This document shows, piece by piece, positions 25,958-34,730 of a stretch of 64,000 nt of DNA. Each line of letters begins with the position of its first letter. The first letter of the stretch is position 1. Source of the stretch: JAJDFU01 sp964641965 (lineage in GTDB: Bacteria; Bacteroidota; Bacteroidia; Chitinophagales; Saprospiraceae); the NCBI GenBank assembly GCA_964641965.1, contig CAZXLD010000003.1, forward strand, positions 144,940-208,939, in the 5' to 3' direction. The translations under genes and the position numbers were made by a program. Under the pieces are notes generated by a model that was not told the origin of the DNA, did not search any database, and saw only the letters and a program-made list of their open reading frames with translations.

Positions 25958-26634
25958 TGGATACTTCCTTTTCCATTGGTGATCTGGTTGTTTATAAAAA
26001 CAATCAACTGATTGCCTTCAATAAGCCGGCTGGTTTGGCCGTACAACCTGATAATACCGGATCAAAGTCGCTACTCGACCTTGCCCGGATTTACACGCAG
26101 GGCTCCGTTTACCTCATCCACCGAATTGACCGGCCAGTGAGCGGTGTTGTTTTATTTGCTAAAACAGAAGGAGCTCTCGCTCATCTTAATCAACAGTTCC
26201 AAGAACGGACCATCGAAAAAACCTACTTGGCCTTGGTAAAAAGGCCTGCTCCAAAAGACGCAGACCACTTGATACACCAAGTAGCCCAATTATCCAATGG
26301 GAATAAGATGATAATCGTAGAGGAAGGTACTCCAGCCAGCCAATTGGCAGAAATGGAATACAGCTTGCTTGAATCCGGTCAAAATCTAGACTTATTGAAA
26401 ATCAAGCCAATTACCGGTAGGCATCACCAGATCAGGGTTCAATTAGCCGCCATCGGGATTCCTATCCGAGGGGACAATAAATACGGGTATAAAAGAGGGA
26501 ATAAGGACAGGTCCATTCAGCTGCATGCCTGGAAATTGTCTTTTCAACATCCCATTTCAGGCGAGCGAGAGCATATTTCCGCAGCTCCTCCCTCCAATGG
26601 AATCTGGGACGCTTTTTCCAGCTGGAAAAAATAG
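25957..26634 (+). CDS. RluA-family pseudouridine synthase
   Basis: A 225-residue RNA pseudouridine synthase. The active-site motif HRIDRPVSG carries the catalytic Asp58, and the later block KPITGRHHQIRVQLAAIG is the family's second signature. No S4 domain is present. The RNA target (rRNA or tRNA position) cannot be assigned. The ATG shares a base with the stop of the small membrane protein gene, and rsmG begins directly after its own stop, giving a tight operon of RNA-modification genes. Confidence 0.94.
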   Translation: MDTSFSIGDLVVYKNNQLIAFNKPAGLAVQPDNTGSKSLLDLARIYTQGSVYLIHRIDRPVSGVVLFAKTEGALAHLNQQFQERTIEKTYLALVKRPAPKDADHLIHQVAQLSNGNKMIIVEEGTPASQLAEMEYSLLESGQNLDLLKIKPITGRHHQIRVQLAAIGIPIRGDNKYGYKRGNKDRSIQLHAWKLSFQHPISGEREHISAAPPSNGIWDAFSSWKK

Positions 26635-27267
26635 ATGTACATGCATGAAATCCTTGAAGCCTTTCCTGATTTGACTGCTCATCAGGTGGATCAACTCAAG
26701 TTGCTGGCCAACCAATACAGGGAATGGAATCCTAAAATCAATCTTATATCCCGAAAAGATATGGACGCCTTGGAGGTTCATCATTTGCTGCATTCGCTGC
26801 TGATCGGCAAATTCATTTCTTTTCATCCGAAAGCTACCGTTCTGGACCTGGGGACAGGCGGTGGGCTTCCTGGCTTACCGTTGTCGATTTTATTTCCCAA
26901 GACTCAGTTTCATCTCATTGATGGTACCGGAAAGAAAATAAGAGTTGTACAGGAAATTGCACAAGCATTGGATTTGAAGAATGTTTCAGCCGAGCAGGTA
27001 CGTGCAGAATCTATGAAAAGGCAATTTGACTTTGTGGTTACTCGTGCTGTTGCCCCTACCTCTCAATTGATTCAATGGGCAAGGCCGCTCATCCACGCTA
27101 AACATCTGCACAGCATTCCAAACGGTCTTTTAGGTTTGAAAGGTGGTGATCTTCGTTCCGAGTTACAGGAATTGGATAAACATGAATACTACGAACAGTA
27201 TTCATTGGAGCAATGGACAAACCGGCCCTATTTCCAGGGAAAATCAATCGTATATGTCCAGGCTTGA
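26635..27267 (+). CDS. rsmG: 16S rRNA (guanine527-N7)-methyltransferase
   Basis: A 210-residue Rossmann-fold methyltransferase acting on G527 of 16S rRNA. The SAM-binding motif VLDLGTGGGLPG lies at 69-80 and the conserved VTRAVAP block near 134-140. The N-terminal helix-rich region with NPKINLISRKD is typical of RsmG. It starts immediately after the pseudouridine synthase stop. Length is normal for the family. Confidence 0.96.
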   Translation: MYMHEILEAFPDLTAHQVDQLKLLANQYREWNPKINLISRKDMDALEVHHLLHSLLIGKFISFHPKATVLDLGTGGGLPGLPLSILFPKTQFHLIDGTGKKIRVVQEIAQALDLKNVSAEQVRAESMKRQFDFVVTRAVAPTSQLIQWARPLIHAKHLHSIPNGLLGLKGGDLRSELQELDKHEYYEQYSLEQWTNRPYFQGKSIVYVQA

Positions 27268-27310
27268 TCATTGATTTTCTTACTTTCGCTCCAGGCCAAA
27301 AGTTATCCTA

Positions 27311-27676
27311 ATGTCATTCGAGATCGTAGGTAAGCTGCACAAGGTTTTTGAGACCGAGCAAAAGACCAATACTTTTCAAGCCAGGGAGTTTGTGATTGAG
27401 ACCAGCGACGGAGGCTACTCCAATTATATCAAATTTCAGCTCACTCAGGATCGGTGTAATTTAATTGAAGAATACAAGGAAGGAGAGGATATCAAGGTTT
27501 TCTTCGATCTGCGAGGTAGGGAATGGCAAGGAAAATATTTTACCAATTTGAATGCCTGGAGGTTAGGTCGCCCAGAAAGTCAGGCTGAGCAAACACCTGG
27601 TTCTGCACCTACAGATACCCCCTTCCCTTCCTCCAAGGACGAGCCACCTGCTCCAGATGATGATCTTCCATTCTAA
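27311..27676 (+). CDS. DUF3127-family OB-fold-like protein
   Basis: A 121-residue protein of the Bacteroidota family DUF3127. Residues 1-95 have the length and strand pattern of a small OB fold, and a Pro/Ser-rich linker leads to the acidic tip DDDLPF. That tail closely resembles the C-terminal tip by which SSB recruits partner proteins, so a single-stranded nucleic-acid-binding role is an attractive inference; the family's function is not established. The gene's 3' end overlaps the next start by 20 bases. Confidence 0.85.
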   Translation: MSFEIVGKLHKVFETEQKTNTFQAREFVIETSDGGYSNYIKFQLTQDRCNLIEEYKEGEDIKVFFDLRGREWQGKYFTNLNAWRLGRPESQAEQTPGSAPTDTPFPSSKDEPPAPDDDLPF

Positions 27677-28235
27677 AGGTAAGTGGCGTGTGATTTATCG
27701 TTCGTTTTTTACCCTTTGTGTCTTTCTTGCCGCTTCTGGACTTCAGGTACATGCCCAAGGAATCGAAGGTGTAGCTACGCGTTGGTCTGATTCTTTTCGA
27801 CAGTGGATTCTATTCGATGCATCCGGAGAAAACGGTACCCTTGAATTGAGGTGGCTAAATGGTAGTGATTGGACCGAATATCAAATCAACTGGGATGGTG
27901 TTTATGGGCAAGTCAGATTGGTACGACCAGATGAATGGACACTCCAACTGGGAACTGATTTAATCACTATACGAGCCGTTTTCCCGCGCGATCCTTCCGA
28001 ATGGAGAATTATTGGTTCGGAAGTCCAGCTTACTTTTAAAGCCAGGTACCCCAATCAAAGGGAAGATTGGTTTCTACGAGAAGGAACATATGGACAATTC
28101 ACCATCTACACAACCTACCAGGGTGACCTTAGAGAATGGACTGTAGAAGATCAAATCACAGACGATCGCGTAGAAGACGGAATGAAAGCAGCAATGGTCT
28201 TCATTACCCTAGCTCAAAGCACCCCAAAACGTTAA
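27657..28235 (+). CDS. Exported protein of unknown function
   Basis: A 192-residue protein with an N-terminal signal peptide (basic start, hydrophobic core about 14-28, Ala-Gln cleavage near 33-34). The mature domain is Trp-rich with repeated WxL and Arg-Glu-Trp patterns (about one Trp per 12 residues), suggesting an all-beta fold. I recognise no named family. The ATG at 27657 overlaps the DUF3127 gene by 20 bases; the ATG at 27660 works equally well. It ends convergently, 10 bases from bcp. Confidence 0.72.
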   Translation: MMIFHSKGKWRVIYRSFFTLCVFLAASGLQVHAQGIEGVATRWSDSFRQWILFDASGENGTLELRWLNGSDWTEYQINWDGVYGQVRLVRPDEWTLQLGTDLITIRAVFPRDPSEWRIIGSEVQLTFKARYPNQREDWFLREGTYGQFTIYTTYQGDLREWTVEDQITDDRVEDGMKAAMVFITLAQSTPKR

Positions 28236-28245
28236 GTGTGTTCGC

Positions 28246-28710
28246 TTATACTTCCAGTGACTCCAGAATTTGTTCTGCGTGGGTTTTGGTTTTTACCTTG
28301 GTAAAGACTTTTTCAATCCGCCCATCTTCATTTATGATAAAAGTGGATCGGTATACTCCGTCAAACATCTTTCCATACATTTTCTTCGGTCCCCAGGCTC
28401 CGTAGGCGTTTAACACTTCTTTCTCCGTATCAGCCAGCAAAGGGAATGGAAACTCATACTTGTTGATGAAATTCTGGTGCTTTTTCTGGCTATCGGGGCT
28501 TACACCTAGCAACTCGAATCCCCTGGCTTTAAGATCTGAGTAATGATCTCTTAAGCTACAAGCGGCAGCTGTACAGCCTGGGGTATTATCCTTCGGGTAA
28601 AAGAAAAGGATCAACTTTTTACCCTTATAGTCGGAGAGTGAAATTTCATTTCCATCTTGATCTAGGCCATTAAAATCTGGCGCCATATCGCCCTCTTTCA
28701 AATGAGTCAT
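28246..28710 (-). CDS. bcp: Thioredoxin-dependent thiol peroxidase (BCP/PrxQ)
   Basis: A 154-residue peroxiredoxin of the BCP/PrxQ class that reduces H2O2 and organic peroxides using thioredoxin. Peroxidatic Cys46 lies in NTPGCTAAAC and resolving Cys51 five residues later, the atypical two-Cys arrangement. I start at the ATG giving MTHLKEGD, which fits the family; the frame extends 20 residues upstream without homology. It follows the M23 peptidase gene on the same strand. Confidence 0.95.
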   Translation of the reverse strand: MTHLKEGDMAPDFNGLDQDGNEISLSDYKGKKLILFFYPKDNTPGCTAAACSLRDHYSDLKARGFELLGVSPDSQKKHQNFINKYEFPFPLLADTEKEVLNAYGAWGPKKMYGKMFDGVYRSTFIINEDGRIEKVFTKVKTKTHAEQILESLEV

Positions 28711-28770
28711 GCGTGGGTTTATTTTACCAAGAGTAACAAAAAGCCACCAGGCAGGTTCACCTGCACTCAA

Positions 28771-30489
28771 TCAACGAACTACCTCTTTTTCCCAAACGGT
28801 TCTATTCTTCCGATCATCCCAAACCTCAAGGCGAAGTTGATGTTTGCCAGGGCCGATTCTACCATCGCTGATTTCGTGCCACAATAACCTGTTTTTAGCA
28901 TCATATCGGAATAGAATCCATTGTCCATCTACATATCCTCGGTAGCGAAGCCCACGGGCTCTACCACTGGTCTGCACATTATCATTCAACCGAAACCGAA
29001 GTGTTCTTTTCTTTCGAATATCCGTATCAAAGTTGATTGGAGTTATGCTTGGAGGTTCTTCATCTGTCATGACAGTAAATTGCCCAAAAGACCGTTGTCG
29101 GCTTACAAGGGTTTCCCCCTCCCATTCTCCTCCAATATTGATCAGATTTCCTCTGTGATCCCAAAACCCGATAAAAGCTTTTTTCTTTTTGGAAGCTGGA
29201 AGCGCATCGGGGCGCAGACGAATTGAAAAGTAGCGATGAACGGGTACCAACGGATCACCCAGTTCGTATACCGGTGCGAAAGGGGAAAGGCTATCCTGGC
29301 GAGTGGAACTCAATGTTATATCCAAATCAGCATAAAAACTCCCCTTTGAAAAACAAGCTTCAAATCCAGGTTCTGATTCACAGTGCATTTTTGACATGGG
29401 CACCTTTACCTCTTCCGGACTTTTTAAAGCAACCTGAGCCGTTTCTTTCTTCACCCAAAACGTAAGAACGGATGCGTTCTCGTGGAAGTCCGTTGCAACG
29501 AGATCAATTTTTCGGACTTGGCCCTCCTGTAACTGGATGGTCCCGTCACCACCTACTTCAACATAGATTGAGGCCCTGTTTCCCGGAAGTATATAAGCCC
29601 GATAATAATTGGATCGATTCTTGGTTTTTTCAAAATAATCCAGATGAGCATTTAGATAACGGGTTTCGGCAAAAGAAAAGCTCTGCATCTCCATACGGTA
29701 ATGCAGCTGTTGATCATCGAACAAGCTCAATTGGTAAATCCCATTCCGGTTTGGAGCTCCATTCATCTGATCGTAAGCCATTAAGCCAAATCCCAGGAAT
29801 CCGCTATTAACCACCAGTGTATCATCCACTATTCGATATCCTTTGGAGGATTTGTAGGTATTTACCTTTAGCTCTCGAATGGTGTTACGGCGTTCATCCA
29901 GCTCATAGACTTTTAACTGGCGAAGGGCGGGGGGAATGCGATCTTGAAACTTTACCCCAAAGAAAAGTGGGTTGACTGGCCGTTGTGAATCGGACCTTCT
30001 AACTTCAAAGTGAAGATGAGGTCCAAAAGAATAACCGGTTGTTCCCATTTGTCCGATAGAAGCTCCGCGCTCAAATGTAAACTGCCCCGGCTTGGGCTGT
30101 AGATCAACGGTATAGGATTTACGACGGTACTGCTCTTTTTTGACCCACTCCTCTATTTCGGGGGTGAAATTATTCATGTGGGCATATACGGTTGTAAACC
30201 CATTGGGATGGTTGATATACAAAGCCTTACCATATCCTCCTTCCTCTACTTTAACGCGCGCTACATATCCTTCTCCGGCAGCAAAAAGTGGCTTTCCAAT
30301 CTGTCCCTTTATGTCTACCCCTGCGTGAAAGTGATTGGCGCGGAGTTCTCCAAAAGTGCCCGAAAGGAGGATTGTACCCTCAACAGGGTTTTGAAATATT
30401 TGATCCGGAAAAGGAGCCATAAAGCTCATTCCCGAGGTATAGGTCAGCCAAGAACAAATGACAAGAACGACAATCCCGAATTTTTTCAT
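28771..30489 (-). CDS. M23 (LytM-type) metallopeptidase
   Basis: A 572-residue exported protein with a signal peptide (about 1-23) and an N-terminal M23 domain. The zinc ligands are complete: HAGVD (His55, Asp59), YAHMN (His104) and HLHFEV (His158, His160). The domain should cut peptidoglycan cross-bridges or act in the periplasm. About 400 C-terminal residues form beta-rich domains with no name I can give, longer than in simple LytM proteins. Its ATG overlaps the aat stop (ATGA), indicating coupling. Confidence 0.93.
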   Translation of the reverse strand: MKKFGIVVLVICSWLTYTSGMSFMAPFPDQIFQNPVEGTILLSGTFGELRANHFHAGVDIKGQIGKPLFAAGEGYVARVKVEEGGYGKALYINHPNGFTTVYAHMNNFTPEIEEWVKKEQYRRKSYTVDLQPKPGQFTFERGASIGQMGTTGYSFGPHLHFEVRRSDSQRPVNPLFFGVKFQDRIPPALRQLKVYELDERRNTIRELKVNTYKSSKGYRIVDDTLVVNSGFLGFGLMAYDQMNGAPNRNGIYQLSLFDDQQLHYRMEMQSFSFAETRYLNAHLDYFEKTKNRSNYYRAYILPGNRASIYVEVGGDGTIQLQEGQVRKIDLVATDFHENASVLTFWVKKETAQVALKSPEEVKVPMSKMHCESEPGFEACFSKGSFYADLDITLSSTRQDSLSPFAPVYELGDPLVPVHRYFSIRLRPDALPASKKKKAFIGFWDHRGNLINIGGEWEGETLVSRQRSFGQFTVMTDEEPPSITPINFDTDIRKKRTLRFRLNDNVQTSGRARGLRYRGYVDGQWILFRYDAKNRLLWHEISDGRIGPGKHQLRLEVWDDRKNRTVWEKEVVR

Positions 30490-31205
30490 AAAATAATTTC
30501 CTCTGTTTCCGGCCAGGACTTCCAGCTACCGATCAAATTTTTTTCAATACGATTTCTGTGTAACAGATCTAAAAAATCGTGCCGATCAATCGACCGTGCC
30601 CCGAGGGTTCCTAAATGACGCGTTGCTTGTTGACAGTCGACCATCCAAAAATTACGCTTTTGTAGGGCTTTGACCAACCAGATGAATCCAAATTTGGATG
30701 CATTACTCTCTAAAGCAAACATGGATTCTCCAAAAAAACACTTTCCGATGGAAATGCCATACAACCCACCCACTAATTCACCATCCCTTAATACTTCAAC
30801 CGAATGGGCGAAACCCATTTCATGTAACTTGGAGTAGGCTTTAATCATATTTTGGGTAATCCAACTTCCCCCCATTTGTCCTCGGCGAGGAACCATTCTA
30901 CAGGCTTGCATAACGGTTTCAAAGCGCTGATCCAGACAAATCTCAAATTTCTTTTGGTTGAAATAAGGCCGCATGCTTTTGGAGACCTTCAACTCTTCAG
31001 GAAATAATACAAACCTTGGGTCAGGTGACCACCAAAGGATAGGATCTCCCTCATTAAACCATGGAAAAATGCCAAGCTGGTAGGCAACCAATAGACGCTC
31101 CGGGGATAGATCTCCGCCCACGGCCAAAATACCATCAGCAGATGCCAGATCCGGATCCGGAAAATCCAATGAAAATTCTGACAATCTGTAAATAGGCATT
31201 AACAC
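30486..31205 (-). CDS. aat: Leucyl/phenylalanyl-tRNA--protein transferase
   Basis: A 239-residue Aat that adds Leu or Phe from aminoacyl-tRNA to N-terminal Lys or Arg, creating an N-degron for ClpS/ClpAP. The signature GIFPWFNEGDPILWWSPDPR (about 45-64) is intact, as are the GGLYGISIGKCFFGESMF and DCQQAT blocks. An N-terminal ML precedes MPIYRLSE; starting at the second Met is also possible. The stop overlaps the M23 peptidase start. Confidence 0.96.
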   Translation of the reverse strand: MLMPIYRLSEFSLDFPDPDLASADGILAVGGDLSPERLLVAYQLGIFPWFNEGDPILWWSPDPRFVLFPEELKVSKSMRPYFNQKKFEICLDQRFETVMQACRMVPRRGQMGGSWITQNMIKAYSKLHEMGFAHSVEVLRDGELVGGLYGISIGKCFFGESMFALESNASKFGFIWLVKALQKRNFWMVDCQQATRHLGTLGARSIDRHDFLDLLHRNRIEKNLIGSWKSWPETEEIIL

Positions 31206-31300
31206 TGGCTTGATAATGAACTTTTATAAAAGCTTACCATATCAAACCTAACAGAATTCCCAGAGGAGTTCAACAGATAGGCGAAAGTCCAGACCTGAAT

Positions 31301-32404
31301 CTAGGAAAGAGTTACCACACTGGATACTTCCTTATGGCTAACGGTTGTAGAATCACCCGCTAATTGTTGTCTATGATACCCCAGGAACAGGGTAGCTAAA
31401 ACCAACAACACGGCTACCGCTTGATGTAGAACCCCCAGATCAACCGGTACTGATCCGCGACTAGCCATTAAGGTAGATATCCCCAAAACTACTTGCAGGC
31501 TGAGTAGACCAATCCAAACAAAAGTGCCTATGCGGAGCTGGATCGAAATAGATTGGCGCAATAGTTGAATACCAAGTGTCGCACCCATGATAACAAGCAG
31601 ATAGGCTGTCCCCCTATGTAGAAACTGAATCAAAGCCGCAGCAAAACCTCCCTGATCGTACTGGATTAGGTTCGACCAAGTGTAATTGGTGGATTCCAAC
31701 AGTACAGAAGGGATCAAAACGCCGTTCATATCAGGCCAGGTGGGATAATACAAAGCAGCTTTCATTCCGGACATGACCCCGCCCAGCAGGACTTGAACGA
31801 CCAAAAATCCGCCAAACCAGGCCAAGCCTGTCCAGGGTATACGAGCAGAGCTACTCGCAGGTTGTGGATAGGTAACTTTCAAGATCGTCCAAAACAGGTA
31901 GGATATCAGGCCAAGAGCGATACTCAAATGGATGGTAAGCTTATAGGCATTCACCCACGGCCGCTCAATCAAGCCACTTGCTACCATAATCCAGCCAAAG
32001 GAGGCAGCCAGTCCGGCAAGTAGGAAGATTACACCCAGGCGAATACCGAGTGCTTTATCAATCCAGCCTTTCCGCCAAAAGAAAAATAGTGGTATAAGAA
32101 AAACGAAGCCCATCATTCTAGCCCAAAGCCTGTGCAAGTATTCCCAGAAGTAGATGAACTTAAAGTCCGCCATGTTCATCCCTTCATTAATCTTCTGGTA
32201 TTGAGGAGTTTCCTTGTAAAGTTGGAAAGCTTCCTCCCATTGAGCAGCCGATAATGGTGGAAGAGTTCCCTCCACTACTTCCCATCGAGTAATAGACAAA
32301 CCGGACTCGGTGAGCCGGGTAACGCCACCGATAATAACTTGGAAAAAAACCAATACTAGCCCTAAAATCAACCAATACGAAATCACTTTTGGATACGTAT
32401 GCAT
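31301..32404 (-). CDS. ctaA: Heme A synthase (COX15/CtaA)
   Basis: A 367-residue membrane protein with about eight transmembrane helices that oxidises heme O to heme A for aa3-type cytochrome oxidases. The four heme-ligand histidines are present: His91 (EYLHRLWAR), His159 (IHLS), His263 (QFLHRGTAY) and His327 (LHQAV). The length fits the long COX15-like form. No oxidase subunit or ctaB gene is adjacent. A 534-base AT-rich gap lies upstream. Confidence 0.94.
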   Translation of the reverse strand: MHTYPKVISYWLILGLVLVFFQVIIGGVTRLTESGLSITRWEVVEGTLPPLSAAQWEEAFQLYKETPQYQKINEGMNMADFKFIYFWEYLHRLWARMMGFVFLIPLFFFWRKGWIDKALGIRLGVIFLLAGLAASFGWIMVASGLIERPWVNAYKLTIHLSIALGLISYLFWTILKVTYPQPASSSARIPWTGLAWFGGFLVVQVLLGGVMSGMKAALYYPTWPDMNGVLIPSVLLESTNYTWSNLIQYDQGGFAAALIQFLHRGTAYLLVIMGATLGIQLLRQSISIQLRIGTFVWIGLLSLQVVLGISTLMASRGSVPVDLGVLHQAVAVLLVLATLFLGYHRQQLAGDSTTVSHKEVSSVVTLS

Positions 32405-32938
32405 ACACCTAATAAAATTTTAAAAACCTACCACGAAACAATTTTTACACAATCCTATTTAGTAGATGAATAAAATAAATTTTTAAAAATCTTTTCCCAT
32501 CCACTATTATTAGTGGTGTTAATATGTAGAAAAAAAGAAGCCCATTTTTTAGGCTTTCTTGTTATCCTCAATTTTCAAATGGAATTCCACTGGATCTCCA
32601 CACAACCACATTTTCAGAATCAAGGAGTTGCAAAATTATACACACCACACTTAATTAAACTCAACAGCATATCTTTTTGCCTAAGCCGATTTTAATTATG
32701 ACTATTAGGTGTCAATAACCTATGCTAAACCCGTGCATAAAAAGACGGTGAATGGGGAAAAATAGGTTTTCCACTGTGCACGCAGTTTTTGAAGTGGAAA
32801 TCTTTGGTGTTTTTCGCCTGGTCTTAACACCCTCCTGTGGATAGATTGTCAGCCATATCGGCTTGCTTTTTACCCAAAAAGAACTCCTGCCTACGATTTC
32901 AAATTTTTCTACCTTGTAAAACAAAAGCGGAGTACGGT
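32405..32938. other. Long AT-rich intergenic region with DnaA-box-like sites
   Basis: This 534-base gap between divergent ctaA and the SRAP gene has no supportable gene. Bases 32405-32500 are extremely AT-rich. It contains one exact TTATNCACA DnaA-box match (TTATACACA, 32636-32644) and two single-mismatch forms (TTTTACACA at 32443-32451; CTATCCACA on the minus strand at 32844-32836). It may simply hold two divergent promoters; an origin role is speculative. Confidence 0.3.
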
Positions 32939-33616
32939 ATGTGTGGTCGTTTTTCATTCGCCGCATCCAAAGAAAAGATAGCGCAACAGTTTCCAGAGGT
33001 TCGAGTAGGCGAAAACCTGAGGATCAATTACAATATAGCGCCAACCCAGGAGGCTTACGTGATCACCAATGATCAGCCTGAACGCTTGCAACTTATAATT
33101 TGGGGACTTTTACCATTCTGGTCCAGAGAAGCCAAAATTTCCGGTCGCTTAATCAATGCTAGGCGGGAAGGTATAGAAACAAAGCCCTCCTTTCGCTTGC
33201 CGATTCGCAGACAGCGATGTCTGGTTTTGGCAGATAGCTTTTATGAATGGCGTAAGGACGGGGACCGAAAAATACCCTATCGGATTTACATGAAAGATAG
33301 ATCCCTGGCAACTATGGCCGGTATCTGGGACGAATGGAAAGGAGCAGACCGGATTATCCGATCCTTTTCTATCCTGACCGCTCCTCCTAATCGGGAAGTG
33401 GGTCCATTGCACAACCGGATGCCTGTACTTTTGCACCGCCCGGATCAAAGAGCACAATGGCTTTCTGACCTGGACATTAAGGAAGTCCTGGCGCTCACGG
33501 ATACTCCTCAGGATGGTATTCTGGATATGTATGTTGTATCCGAAAAAGTGAATTCAGTCCGAAATAACTCCCCGGAATTACACCAGCCAAGCTCCGATCA
33601 GTTATCTCTTTTTTAA
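32939..33616 (+). CDS. SRAP-domain (YedK/HMCES-type) DNA repair protein
   Basis: A 225-residue SOS-response-associated peptidase-like protein. Family members shield abasic sites in single-stranded DNA by forming a covalent link through Cys2. The start ATG at 32939 puts Cys at position 2 (MCGRFSF). Other active-site residues are visible: the NYNIAPTQ block (about 30-37), Glu103 in FYEWRK, and His158 in LHNRMPVLL. An open frame extends further upstream, but the catalytic Cys must be exposed at the N-terminus after Met removal, which fixes this start. Confidence 0.93.
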   Translation: MCGRFSFAASKEKIAQQFPEVRVGENLRINYNIAPTQEAYVITNDQPERLQLIIWGLLPFWSREAKISGRLINARREGIETKPSFRLPIRRQRCLVLADSFYEWRKDGDRKIPYRIYMKDRSLATMAGIWDEWKGADRIIRSFSILTAPPNREVGPLHNRMPVLLHRPDQRAQWLSDLDIKEVLALTDTPQDGILDMYVVSEKVNSVRNNSPELHQPSSDQLSLF

Positions 33617-33647
33617 CAAAACTTGCCTTGTCAAATTATTGGAATTC

Positions 33648-34100
33648 ATGAGAGCTCTGGTTCAGCGAGTTAGTCAAGCTTCTGTCACCATCAACGGCCA
33701 GTTATATAGTGCAATCCAGGAGGGTTTACTGATCCTCTTGGGCGTAGAAGATGCCGATGGGCAAGAGGATCTTCAATGGCTTTCAAGAAAAATTCTGCAT
33801 TTGCGCATTTTCAACGATGAAAATGGTGTGATGAACAGGTCGGTATTGGATATACAGGGTGAACTTTTGGTGGTAAGCCAATTCACACTTCATGCCAGTA
33901 CCAGGAAAGGGAACCGCCCATCCTATATCCGAGCAGCTAAGCCGGAAGTTGCAATCCCAATGTACGAATCCATGGTTGAGGAGTTAAGAACCACCAGTGG
34001 ATTGCAGGTGGGGAAGGGTGCTTTTGGGGCGGACATGAAAGTAGCCTTGTTGAATGATGGACCGGTTACCATTTGGATCGATTCGAAAAACCGGGAATGA
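33648..34100 (+). CDS. dtd: D-aminoacyl-tRNA deacylase
   Basis: A 150-residue Dtd that hydrolyses D-aminoacyl-tRNAs (and glycyl-tRNAAla) to protect translation. The SQFTLHA motif (77-83) and the Gly-cisPro loop NDGPVTIWI (136-144) are intact. The start at 33648 (MRALVQRV) is the family N-terminus; an upstream TTG adds three residues only. The preceding SRAP gene ends 31 bases before. Confidence 0.96.
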   Translation: MRALVQRVSQASVTINGQLYSAIQEGLLILLGVEDADGQEDLQWLSRKILHLRIFNDENGVMNRSVLDIQGELLVVSQFTLHASTRKGNRPSYIRAAKPEVAIPMYESMVEELRTTSGLQVGKGAFGADMKVALLNDGPVTIWIDSKNRE

Positions 34101-34176
34101 ACGCTCTGATGCGTTGAATGACCTGTAGCTTAGTGAAACCATTAAAATCATCCTATCTCGAAATCTTCATATTAAA

Positions 34177-34524
34177 ATGACAATACAGGAAGCCCAAGAG
34201 ACTGTTGACGAATGGATCAAAACCATAGGTGTTCGTTATTTCAATGAATTGACCAATACGGCCATCTTAATGGAAGAGGTGGGAGAATTGGCGCGCTTGA
34301 TGGCTCGGATGTATGGCGAACAATCTTTCAAAAAAAAGGAAGACGAAATAGCTGCACCGGAGAAAATAGCCGATGAAATGGCAGATGTGTTGTTTGTGTT
34401 AATTTGTCTTGCCAATCAGACCGAAGTAGACCTAACAAGTGCCTTGGAGCATAGCCTGGATAAGAAAACAAGCCGGGATAAAAATCGGCATAAAAGGAAC
34501 CAGAAGCTGAAGAATCCAGAATGA
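34177..34524 (+). CDS. MazG-like nucleotide pyrophosphohydrolase
   Basis: A 115-residue all-alpha NTP pyrophosphatase of the small single-domain MazG class. The metal-binding motif EEVGE (33-37) and the second helix DEMADVLFVLICLAN (66-80) carry the acidic ligands. Such enzymes hydrolyse NTPs or modified nucleotides to monophosphates plus PPi; the substrate is not readable here. The C-terminus is a basic Lys/Arg tail. It lies 76 bases after dtd on the same strand. Confidence 0.9.
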   Translation: MTIQEAQETVDEWIKTIGVRYFNELTNTAILMEEVGELARLMARMYGEQSFKKKEDEIAAPEKIADEMADVLFVLICLANQTEVDLTSALEHSLDKKTSRDKNRHKRNQKLKNPE

Positions 34525-34730
34525 GGAAAAAGAACGATTTCTTTTCATAGGCTCCTTTCTTTTAGAGCCGCCTTCTTTCAGAGTAAAAGACGTATCCGTT
34601 AGATCTGATTATGCCATAGAGCTTGTCTATTCAATAGCCTTTTCTAAAGCTTGTTTAAATCGGTGTGGAAAACTTGAAGGATGAAAATCAACTACTTAAT
34701 AGTGATTTAACAACCAGCGGCAAGTTTGCT

